Below, one piece after another: positions 56,974-64,000 of a stretch of 64,000 nucleotides of DNA (its first letter is position 1; every line of letters starts with the position of its first letter). The stretch lies in contig NZ_CP025746.1 in assembly GCF_004015185.1 (NCBI RefSeq), forward strand, positions 1,240,001-1,304,000, written 5' to 3'. This DNA comes from Clostridium manihotivorum (GTDB lineage: Bacteria > Bacillota > Clostridia > Clostridiales > Clostridiaceae). The notes beneath the pieces are model-generated. The model did not search any database and was not told the origin of the DNA. It saw only the letters and a list, made by a program, of their open reading frames with translations. Made by a program: the position numbers and the translations under genes.

Positions 56974-57165
56974 TTAGTCTCCTGGAGTATATTTTTTAGG
57001 AGTATTAATGTCAGAGTGAGAATTTGGTTTTAAACTGTTTAAATTAGAATCAGAATCGATTATACCTATGCCAATACCATTTGCACTGTTAATAATGCTT
57101 CCATAAGTATTATTAAAGGTATTGTTCGAATCTGGATCTATTTCTTTTTTTATAGGATCCTTCAT
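56974..57165 (-). CDS. Small hydrophilic protein of unknown function
   Basis: 63 residues, Asn/Ser/Asp-rich with a central GSIINSANGIGIGIIDSDSN segment. AGGGGG lies about nine bases before the ATG (57165), supporting expression; an in-frame ATG at 57186 lies beyond that site. No family recognised. It is divergent from the repeat protein at 57480. Confidence 0.45.
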   Translation of the reverse strand: MKDPIKKEIDPDSNNTFNNTYGSIINSANGIGIGIIDSDSNLNSLKPNSHSDINTPKKYTPGD

Positions 57166-57479
57166 AATTTTTTGTCCCCCTTTCATAAGTAGAAATACAA
57201 TTTAGATAAAAGTATTATGTACTCTTATATGAAAAATATATACTCAATTTTAAAGTGCTTAAGCTTTGTCTAAGAAATGAAAATAAAGGGAGATATAATA
57301 TGAAATTTTAATTGTTTTCGTGGTTATGAAAATAATAAATTCTAATGATTATTTTACATTTAATGGAAAGTATAATATAATTATCTATATTAGGGTAGAT
57401 TACTAATTGAGTTATCAATTATATAACAATATTTTTATACCAAAGTGTGAAAATAATGAACAAGAGGTGCTGAGAGTAT

Positions 57480-59483
57480 ATGGAAGAGTTAGTTCTATTG
57501 TTTGACAAGAATAGTCCTCAAGAGAAAGATACCGAAATAAACATAAGTGTAGGAAATTATTCTGGAGATGGTTGTAGTTTTAAATTTTTAGTAGGTATAG
57601 ATGGAATATGGAGTGACATAAAGGATTTTTCTAAAGAAAGTAGCTGTACATGGAAGCCGGAGAAAGATGGAAAGTACTTTATAATGGTACAAGTAAAGAG
57701 AGATAACTCTAAGAAACCTTATGATTTTATCATAAGAGGAGATTATTTCATTGGTGAAAAAGAAGAAAATTTGATTAAAGATGTGTATATAGAAAATCAA
57801 GAGATTGAAATAGGAAAGAAGATAACCATTCAAGTTGAAACTAGTAGGGTGCCATCTATGTATAAGTACTGGATTAGTGGTAAAGATGGCTGGGAACTTA
57901 TAAAAGACTATTCTACAGAGAATGTATTATCCTTTACAGCTACTGAGGTAGGCAAACACGATATATTGGTAGAGTGTAAGACCCCAGAGTCTAAAGATAA
58001 TTTCGATGACTTTAAGACCATAACCTTTACAGTTAAGGATATAGAGAGGCCAGAAATAATAGATTTCAAATGCTTAACTAAGGATTTACTTGTAGATGAG
58101 GAGCTTATATTTCAAGTATATACAAGACAAGATGATACTAGAACTACTTTATATAAGTTTTTAAAGATAAATCCTGATGGTAAAACTATTTGCGTACAAG
58201 ATTATTCCTCTAGAAGAATGGTTGGATTTAATGAAAAACAACCTGGAAGCTACAAGATACTGTGTTTAGCCAGGGATATGTATTCAGAAAGAGAATATGA
58301 TGATAGAGCAATAATGGTTTATGAGGTTAAGCCATACTATCCTATTAATATAAAGACTTTTACCACAGATCTTAATTCGCCTCAGGCCGAAGGAACTAAG
58401 ATACTTTTAAGAGGAGTAGTAGAAGGTGGTAAGGAACTTTTATATAGATTTAAGATAGATGGAAACTACGGCGAAGATTCTGGATATATAAGGACAAGCA
58501 GTTTTCTATGGGAACCAAAATATGAGGGGCAATACTCAATTACTATGTTTGTAAGAGATGAATCCTTTCAAGGCGAATATGAGGAGAAGAAAAGCATAGA
58601 GTTCCTTATAGAGAAAAAAAGACAAAAGGCTGTAAAAATAACAGATGTGTTGTTGGCTAAAAATAGCAATTACTTAATAAATGATCCTATAAATATAAAA
58701 GTTATAGCAGAAGGTGGAATAGATCTGAAATATAGCTTTGTAGTATATAAGGATAAGAAGGAAAAAGAAAGAGTAAGCTATGGCAATGTAAATTGGGTTA
58801 ACTTTATACCGGAAACTCCAGGAGAATATGAAGTTGAGTTAAAGGTTAAGGACAAGTACTCTGAAAAAGATTATGATAGTCATCAGTTTGTTTATTTTAA
58901 TGTTAAGGAATATATTGAAGGAAATATAGACTATGTACTGCTACCATCAAAGGAGTACTACTTAGTAGAGGATGAGGTAGAACTTGAAGTTATTAGTCAG
59001 AATACAAAGGATGTACTTATAAAATATGAAATACTTATAGATGGGCATATTGTTGAAGAAACAGATTATATTGGCAGTAAGAAGTTTACCTTTAAGCCTA
59101 AAAGAGCGGGAAAATATGTTGTTGAAATGTATTCAAAAAATAAAAAATGCAAAGAGGGCTTTGACTGTAAAAAGTCCATTAGCATTTTTGTAAATGAAGC
59201 ACCTCCAGTTACTGGAACAAAGATATTGTGCAACAAAACTTCCTTTAAGATCAGTGATGATATAACCTTCAATGTGGAAAGCTGCGGTGGCAAGGAAGTG
59301 TGCTACGAGTTCTATATCATGGAAAAGGGAAACTGGATGCTTGTCCAAAAATACTCAAGAAAAAGCTATTATACCTTAATGCCTTTTGTACAAGGAACCT
59401 ATAGAATGCTTGTACTAGCAAAAAGCTATTATAGAAAATGTGCTTATGAGGATTATGATATATTTGAGTTTAAAGTAGAATAA
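57480..59483 (+). CDS. Triple-tyrosine (Y_Y_Y) repeat protein
   Basis: 667 residues built of about seven tandem ~95-residue beta-sandwich units. Each runs like SPQ...-I-I...G...YKF-I---G-W--I-DYS------W-P---G-Y-I-V--K---S---YDD---F-V. This is the three-Y motif seen in clostridial and two-component sensor proteins. There is no signal peptide or membrane segment, so it may be cytosolic or use a non-classical route. Repeat units vary in length, and the fourth and sixth are most divergent. GAGGTG precedes the ATG. Ligand and role unknown. Confidence 0.75.
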   Translation: MEELVLLFDKNSPQEKDTEINISVGNYSGDGCSFKFLVGIDGIWSDIKDFSKESSCTWKPEKDGKYFIMVQVKRDNSKKPYDFIIRGDYFIGEKEENLIKDVYIENQEIEIGKKITIQVETSRVPSMYKYWISGKDGWELIKDYSTENVLSFTATEVGKHDILVECKTPESKDNFDDFKTITFTVKDIERPEIIDFKCLTKDLLVDEELIFQVYTRQDDTRTTLYKFLKINPDGKTICVQDYSSRRMVGFNEKQPGSYKILCLARDMYSEREYDDRAIMVYEVKPYYPINIKTFTTDLNSPQAEGTKILLRGVVEGGKELLYRFKIDGNYGEDSGYIRTSSFLWEPKYEGQYSITMFVRDESFQGEYEEKKSIEFLIEKKRQKAVKITDVLLAKNSNYLINDPINIKVIAEGGIDLKYSFVVYKDKKEKERVSYGNVNWVNFIPETPGEYEVELKVKDKYSEKDYDSHQFVYFNVKEYIEGNIDYVLLPSKEYYLVEDEVELEVISQNTKDVLIKYEILIDGHIVEETDYIGSKKFTFKPKRAGKYVVEMYSKNKKCKEGFDCKKSISIFVNEAPPVTGTKILCNKTSFKISDDITFNVESCGGKEVCYEFYIMEKGNWMLVQKYSRKSYYTLMPFVQGTYRMLVLAKSYYRKCAYEDYDIFEFKVE

Positions 59484-59490
59484 TGTTTGT

Positions 59491-59540
59491 AAAAAGGTTT
59501 TCCACTATTAGCTTTAACTAACAGTGGAAGACCTTTTTTT
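59491..59540 (+). terminator. Terminator after the Y_Y_Y gene
   Basis: AAAAAGGTTTTCCACT (59491) pairs with AGTGGAAGACCTTTTTTT (59523), ending in seven Ts. Confidence 0.88.
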
Positions 59541-60043
59541 ATGTATATGCAATCATAAGACTCTTTATTACTTAAACCCAGTGATAGGGAAAATTAACAA
59601 TAGGTCATTGGGGGCTGTAGGAATAGAACTAATTGCTATACTGGATTTTTCATATCCTCAGCAAAGCCAGCTGCTCAAAATAGCTCACTGAAAATAGTCT
59701 CTTTAATTAAGCAATAATAATGAAATAAAAATCTTTATCAGTTAATTATTATATTATTGAGAGTACTTTTATCTTTAGAAAAAGTATATATAGAAAATTA
59801 ATGATAAATAATATAGTAAATATGCAAAATAACCTCTAAAGTGATAAAATAACTATGGCGATAATTAATATAGGCTATGTTATCTAATGGAAGTTTACAT
59901 AGAAGGTTATCTTTAATAATATTATCGAAATTAAGTGTTCATTAAAGCATCGGATGACTGATTATTTAATTTCAACAGGTTTCTTTAAAATAGTATAATA
60001 GAAAGTATTAAAATATTTATAATAAGCTTTAGGATGTGAATTT
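59541..60043. repeat. Intergenic region with two dispersed repeats
   Basis: About 500 bases without a gene. 59641-59710 is copy C of the dispersed repeat (TTTTTCATATCCT...AGCCAGCTGCTCAAAATAGCTCACTGAA). 59930-59990 is the partner of 36361-36420 (TTCA-TAAA...ATCGGATGACTGA...TTTAATTTCAACA). The promoter of the transglycosylase gene should be near 59990. Confidence 0.5.
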
Positions 60044-60799
60044 ATGAAAATAGATAAGACTGAACAGATGTTAGGAGTACAGATGCTTTCTTCCTATATG
60101 AAGCAAGCCATGGGTGATTCTCAAGCCTTTGATTTAGTTATGGAAAGTTTAATGAAGAATATAACAGAAGATAATAGCAGTAGCAATATATTAAGTGCCT
60201 TAACTGGAGGAGCATCTGATAGTAGTGGGGCTTCTGTGGATCAAAAGGTTTCGGCAGGAACAGATTTAAGCAAGCTTGGAATGGATGTACCTGGGGATTA
60301 TGATGGTTCCAATACAGTTGATTTAAATAATATAAAACCTTATTCTAATGCGGTGTTAAAGTTTACTTCTAAGGGAGCTAATGTAAGTGGCAGTAACATG
60401 GAGAGAATTAATAATGCTGTAACTGCTGCATCTCAAAGATATGGGATAAATGAAGATTTAATAAGAGCTATTATTAAACAGGAGTCTGGCTTCAATCCCT
60501 ATTCAGTTTCAGGTGTTGGGGCTTCAGGAATAATGCAGATAATGCCTGAAAACTTTAGAAATCTAGGTATTACTGATCCATTTAATATAGAACAAAATAT
60601 TAACGGTGGGACAAAACTTCTAAAAGGATACTTAGATAAATACAACGGAAATACCGAAATGGCATTAGCAGCATATAATGGCGGTCCTGGAACTATGCAG
60701 AGAAGAGGCGTGAGTTCACCAAATCAAATCTATAAGATGCCTAGTGAAACTGTGAGTTATGTTAATAAAGTAATGAATTATTTTAGAAATGGTGTATAA
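60044..60799 (+). CDS. Lytic transglycosylase (SLT domain)
   Basis: 251 residues. The N-terminal ~115 residues are Ser/Gly/Asp-rich and unassigned. The C-terminal goose-type SLT domain has the catalytic Glu in IKQESGFNPYSVSGVGASGIMQIMP, NINGGTKLLKGYLDKYNG and MALAAYNGGPG. It has no obvious signal peptide, as in several clostridial and flagellar-linked members. It cleaves peptidoglycan glycan strands. GGATG-type ribosome site is weak. Confidence 0.88.
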   Translation: MKIDKTEQMLGVQMLSSYMKQAMGDSQAFDLVMESLMKNITEDNSSSNILSALTGGASDSSGASVDQKVSAGTDLSKLGMDVPGDYDGSNTVDLNNIKPYSNAVLKFTSKGANVSGSNMERINNAVTAASQRYGINEDLIRAIIKQESGFNPYSVSGVGASGIMQIMPENFRNLGITDPFNIEQNINGGTKLLKGYLDKYNGNTEMALAAYNGGPGTMQRRGVSSPNQIYKMPSETVSYVNKVMNYFRNGV

Positions 60800-60800
60800 T

Positions 60801-60832
60801 AAAAGGACTGTACTTTTTGTGCAGTCCTTTTA
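60801..60832 (+). terminator. Terminator of the transglycosylase gene
   Basis: AAAAGGACTG/CAGTCCTTTT hairpin with a short internal loop. Confidence 0.85.
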
Positions 60833-60896
60833 AGTAGTTAATAAGTATAGATAAAATATCAAATTAGTTCTAATGAAAAAGTAGAGGAGTGTTATT

Positions 60897-61613
60897 TTGG
60901 AGAGACTTGATAAAATCCTTTCAAATTTAGGATATGGTTCTAGGAAAGAAATAAAAGCCTTAGTTAAGGCTGGAGCAGTTATAGTAGATGAAAAGGTTGT
61001 TAAGGATAATGGGATGCAGTTAGATCCAGAAAAATCAAAGATAGTGGTAAATGGTGAAGAATTAACTTACAGAAAGTACATATATTTAATGATGAACAAA
61101 CCTGATGGAGTAATATCTGCTACCTTTGATAGTAAAGACGAAACTGTTATAGATCTTCTATATCCAGAACATCAGGTATTTAATCCATTTCCTGTGGGAA
61201 GACTGGATAAGGATACAGTAGGCTTACTTCTTATAACTAATGATGGTGAACTAAACCACAAGTTAATATCACCCAAGTGGCATGTTGACAAGGTTTACTA
61301 TGCAGAAATAGACAAAGCGGTAGATGAAAAAGATATAGAGAGATTTAAAGAAGGTATAGAACTTGATGATGGCTATAAGTGTATGAGTGCTAAGCTTGAG
61401 ATAGAGGAAGCTACAGATGAAGGGTCTAAGGTGCTTGTAACAGTGCAGGAAGGAAAGTATCATCAAGTAAAGAGGATGTTTGAAGCAGTAGGAAAAAAGG
61501 TAGTATACTTAAGAAGAATAAAGTTTGGCAATCTTCCACTAGATGAAACTTTAGAGGAAGGCGAATATAGAGAGCTTACAGAAGAAGAACTAAATGTTTT
61601 AATAAATAACTGA
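60897..61613 (+). CDS. RsuA/RluB/E/F-family rRNA pseudouridine synthase
   Basis: 238 residues. The N-terminal S4 RNA-binding domain (MERLDKILSNLGYGSRKEIKALVKAGAV) is followed by the synthase domain with catalytic Asp in PVGRLDKDTVGLLLITNDG (near 103) and EGKYHQVKRMFEAVGKKVVYLRR. Length and motifs fit the 16S-type RsuA group best, but 23S-type enzymes cannot be excluded. The start is TTG after GAGGAG. It modifies rRNA in the cytosol. Confidence 0.9.
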   Translation: MERLDKILSNLGYGSRKEIKALVKAGAVIVDEKVVKDNGMQLDPEKSKIVVNGEELTYRKYIYLMMNKPDGVISATFDSKDETVIDLLYPEHQVFNPFPVGRLDKDTVGLLLITNDGELNHKLISPKWHVDKVYYAEIDKAVDEKDIERFKEGIELDDGYKCMSAKLEIEEATDEGSKVLVTVQEGKYHQVKRMFEAVGKKVVYLRRIKFGNLPLDETLEEGEYRELTEEELNVLINN

Positions 61614-61673
61614 AATATGAAATTTTTTCATTCATAGTAATATATTATTTACAATATTTTTTTCAAAATAGGC

Positions 61674-61702
61674 TTGCATTTTAAAATGCAATTATATATA
61701 AT
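61674..61702 (+). promoter_or_regulatory. Promoter of the candidate sRNA
   Basis: TTGCAT (61674-61679), 17-base spacer, TATAAT (61697-61702). No gene follows, but a two-hairpin transcript does. Confidence 0.75.
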
Positions 61703-61708
61703 AATTCT

Positions 61709-61797
61709 GCAAGGATAAATAAAAGGAATAAATAGCCCCCTTTTTATTTATTGCTTATTGCTGAAGCGCAACCTAGCCCCAAGGGTTGCGTTTTTTT
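61709..61797 (+). ncRNA. Candidate small RNA with two C-rich UAGCCCC loops
   Basis: About 90 nt from a near-consensus promoter to a strong terminator. Hairpin 1 has arms ATAAATAAAAGG and CCTTTTTATTTAT around a loop containing TAGCCC (61733-61739). Hairpin 2 is the terminator CGCAACC/GGGTTGCG with loop TAGCCCCAAG (61774-61780 core) and seven Ts. Both loops expose the same C-rich word, as in Firmicute sRNAs such as RsaE/RoxS that pair with G-rich ribosome sites. Targets unknown. Confidence 0.65.
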
Positions 61798-61870
61798 ATT
61801 TTTAGAAAACTATAATTTTTTATTGTCAAAACCTAGTAATATCAATGCTTTAGAATAGCTATTTAGGGTA

Positions 61871-61983
61871 AACAGTAAAAAATAAATTATATTCGCCTGC
61901 CAGATTTTCCTCATATACATTCGGAAAGGCAGATGCGCAAAAAAAGCTCACTGAAGAAGGTCGCTTCAGTGACTTTTTTATTT
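61871..61983 (+). repeat. Dispersed intergenic repeat, copy D (best copy)
   Basis: ACAGTAAAAAA, the pair CTGCC/GGCAG flanking CATATACATTCGG, then GATGCGC and a terminator-like hairpin TCACTGAAG/CTTCAGTGA with a T tract. Copies A (43834), B (54133) and C (59641) share parts of it. Confidence 0.55.
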
Positions 61984-62603
61984 TTAGATAATTTTATCAT
62001 TTAACATATTGAAAATTATGCAGTAAGAATTGTGATATAATTGGACCTCAAATATAAAAAAGTGAAAAGAAAACGTATTAAATTTGCAAATTATTCACAT
62101 ATTATTTTGAGGTAAATTTTGTAATAAAATTATTAATTTATATGAAATTCATTTATGTTTATTAGATAATTCTATTTAATGAAAGAAAAAAATCTTAAAT
62201 TGATAAAAACGAAGGTTTTTATTTCGTAATTTTTTCAGGTCTACACATTATTTCTATGTAAAATTCTCTTGTTAAAATCTCATGCTTAATAATGATTAAA
62301 AATAAATATTTTCAAATTATACACTGAGAAATCATAGCGTTTTGGAAAGTGGACATCTTATTGAACATATGCATCTTTATATATCAACAGCTATAATAAT
62401 TATGATATAATATATATATACTTGACTATAATAAAAAGAGGAATAACATTCCTCTTTTTACTCTTTAGGAAAGATATTTCGTTGTAATTAGCAAGTTAAT
62501 ATACTATAAGCTGAAGAGTAAAAAACATAGATAGTCTACTAGAAGTTCTTTGAGTATAGTCAGAGAAGGCAAAAGTAGTTTTTCATATTTAAGGAGTGAT
62601 TAT
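61984..62603. other. Intergenic region before pcrA
   Basis: AT-rich, no gene. It contains a perfect AAAAAGAGGAAT/ATTCCTCTTTTT hairpin (62433-62459) that looks like a terminator or attenuator about 145 bases before pcrA. A TATAAT at 62406-62411 lies shortly upstream of it, so a short terminated leader is possible. Confidence 0.5.
62433..62460 (+). terminator. Hairpin upstream of pcrA
   Basis: 12-bp perfect stem with AAC loop and flanking A and T runs. Confidence 0.75.
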
Positions 62604-64000
62604 ATGGATTTAAAAAGTCTTTTGAATAAGGAGCAGTATGAGGCTGCTACTACTGTAGATGGTCAGCTTCTCATACTTGCAGGTGCTGGATCAGGAAAAA
62701 CAAGAGTATTGACATATAGAATAGCGTATATGTTGCAAGAGAGGGCCATACAGCCATACAATATTTTGGCCATAACTTTTACAAATAAGGCAGCTCAGGA
62801 GATGAGAGACAGAGTTAGATCCTTGATAGGTGATAAAGCTGATAGTATGTGGATTTCAACCTTCCATTCTTCTTGCGTTAAGATATTAAGAAGAGAAATT
62901 GAGAAACTTGGATACAAGAAGGATTTTACTATATACGACAGCTATGATCAGAAGGCTTTGGTAAAAGAGTGCATTAAGCAACTTAACATAAATGATAAGG
63001 ATATAACTGAACAAGAAGTCATATCCAAGATAGGAAAAGCAAAAGATAATCTAATCACTCCAGCACAATATAAAAGACAATATGAGAGTGATTTCCGAGG
63101 AAATAAAATTGCGGATTTATATGTAATGTATCAAAAAAGACTGAAAGAAAATAACGCCTTAGATTTTGACGATTTGATATTTAAGACCGTTGAGTTGTTT
63201 CAGAACAATCCAGAAGTGCTTGATTTTTATCAAAACAAATTTAAATACATAATGATAGACGAGTATCAGGATACTAATAGATGTCAGTATGAATTTGTGA
63301 AGTTATTGGCTTTAAAGCATAAGAATATCTGCGTGGTTGGAGATGACGACCAGTGTATATATGCTTGGAGAGGTGCGGATATAAGAAATATATTAGACTT
63401 TGAAAAAGATTATCCAGGTGCTAAAGTTGTAAAGCTTGAGCAAAACTATAGATCTAAAGCTAATATATTAGATGCAGCAAATAATGTGATTAAATTTAAC
63501 AGCAATAGAAAGTCTAAGGTGCTTAGAACTGAAGCAGAGCATGGAGAAAAGATAAGAATATATAGAGCTTTTTCTGACAATGATGAAGCTCAGTTTATAG
63601 CTTCAGAAATAAAGAAGTTTATGGAGGAGAAGGATTTATCTTATAAGGACTTTGCTATACTTTATAGAACAAATGCTCAGTCTCGTATATTTGAAGATTG
63701 CTTTATAAAGAGGGATATTCCATATAGGATAATCGGTGGACTAAAGTTCTATGATAGAAAAGAAATAAAGGATATAATGGCATATCTTAAGGTCATAAAT
63801 AACCCAGCGGATTCTATAAGTCTTAGAAGAATAATAAATGTACCTAAGAGAAATATAGGTGATGCTACTGTAGCTAAGGTTATGGAATTTGCAAATGAGT
63901 TTGATGATGGTCTTTATAGCTGCTTACTAGACTGTGAAAATATATCAAGCTTATCAGCTAGAAATATAGCTTCTATAAAGAGATTCACAGAACTATCTGA
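62604..64000 (+). CDS. pcrA: UvrD/PcrA-type superfamily 1 DNA helicase (3' truncated by window)
   Basis: The first 465 codons are present; the frame is open to the window end. Helicase motifs in order: Q-motif LNKEQYEAA, Walker A AGAGSGKT (near 31), Ia ITFTNKAAQEM, FHSSCVKILRRE, DEExx-type IDEYQDTN (near 218), GDDDQCIYAWRGAD and QNYRSKANIL. PcrA unwinds DNA 3'-5' in repair and rolling-circle replication. AAGGAG precedes the ATG. Length so far and motif spacing fit PcrA rather than RecB or AddA. Confidence 0.93.
   Translation, partial: MDLKSLLNKEQYEAATTVDGQLLILAGAGSGKTRVLTYRIAYMLQERAIQPYNILAITFTNKAAQEMRDRVRSLIGDKADSMWISTFHSSCVKILRREIEKLGYKKDFTIYDSYDQKALVKECIKQLNINDKDITEQEVISKIGKAKDNLITPAQYKRQYESDFRGNKIADLYVMYQKRLKENNALDFDDLIFKTVELFQNNPEVLDFYQNKFKYIMIDEYQDTNRCQYEFVKLLALKHKNICVVGDDDQCIYAWRGADIRNILDFEKDYPGAKVVKLEQNYRSKANILDAANNVIKFNSNRKSKVLRTEAEHGEKIRIYRAFSDNDEAQFIASEIKKFMEEKDLSYKDFAILYRTNAQSRIFEDCFIKRDIPYRIIGGLKFYDRKEIKDIMAYLKVINNPADSISLRRIINVPKRNIGDATVAKVMEFANEFDDGLYSCLLDCENISSLSARNIASIKRFTELS

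Overview
The window reads as a low-GC Firmicute, most likely Clostridium in the strict sense. The evidence is the AT-rich base composition, strong AGGAGG-type ribosome binding sites, frequent TTG and GTG starts, sigma-A promoters, a guanine riboswitch on guaB, and clostridial-style type IV pilus, arabinanase and oligopeptide transporter genes. No rRNA, tRNA or CRISPR array was seen.

Layout. (1) 1-1405 is the 3' part of a group IIC intron with its reverse transcriptase. A complete sister copy lies at 54954-56865, directly after a terminator hairpin. (2) 1725-17863 is a type IV pilus locus: pilD, pilB, pilC, pilA, pilM, pilN, a long pilO, three pseudopilin-like genes and a large von Willebrand factor A (VWA) protein. 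A frameshifted IS66 element (13245-14948, perfect 8-bp target duplication) separates the VWA gene from the pseudopilins. An IS30 copy follows. (3) 19405-22943 holds guaB, with a textbook promoter, guanine riboswitch and terminator, and guaA. (4) 22944-34551 is an 11.6-kb integrative element inserted in the 3' end of guaA. It is bounded by 80-bp direct repeats (79/80 identical) and has helically spaced TGAAAT repeats inside both ends. It carries a tyrosine integrase, a hairpin-dense ~500-nt non-coding segment, a zinc-repeat/Vsr-like endonuclease, a Rha/Ant phage regulator, a replication-like winged-helix protein, a three-gene cassette (DUF2441-like, HEPN-like, DUF262), a small zinc protein, a serine recombinase and three tandem small paralogues. 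(5) 34590-38437 is a scar region: an IS256-family element sits in the hairpin/T-tract that followed guaA, then comes a second IS30 copy without target duplication, then the truncated, amber-interrupted 3' end of a GH94-type phosphorylase. (6) 38642-43056 is a MerR regulator divergent from a heterodimeric ABC exporter, with a classic 19-bp-spacer MerR operator between them. (7) 43953-46931 holds a secreted GH43 arabinanase and a GH8 hydrolase. (8) 48323-52211 is oppBCDF without an oppA. (9) The rest is a small membrane protein, pgi, a DUF188 protein, the second intron, a triple-tyrosine-repeat protein, a lytic transglycosylase, a pseudouridine synthase, a candidate sRNA and the start of pcrA.

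How the parts work together. The pilus genes form one assembly module: peptidase, extension ATPase, platform, major pilin, alignment proteins, minor pilins and a probable tip adhesin. No retraction ATPase is present. guaB and guaA form the GMP branch of purine synthesis under guanine control. The guaA island has neither virion nor conjugation genes. It looks like a small satellite-type mobile element with its own recombination, regulation and possibly replication functions, and its best candidate cargo is the DUF2441-like/HEPN/DUF262 cassette, which I infer to be a defence or toxin system. Family assignments rest on reading motifs by eye; no database search was run.
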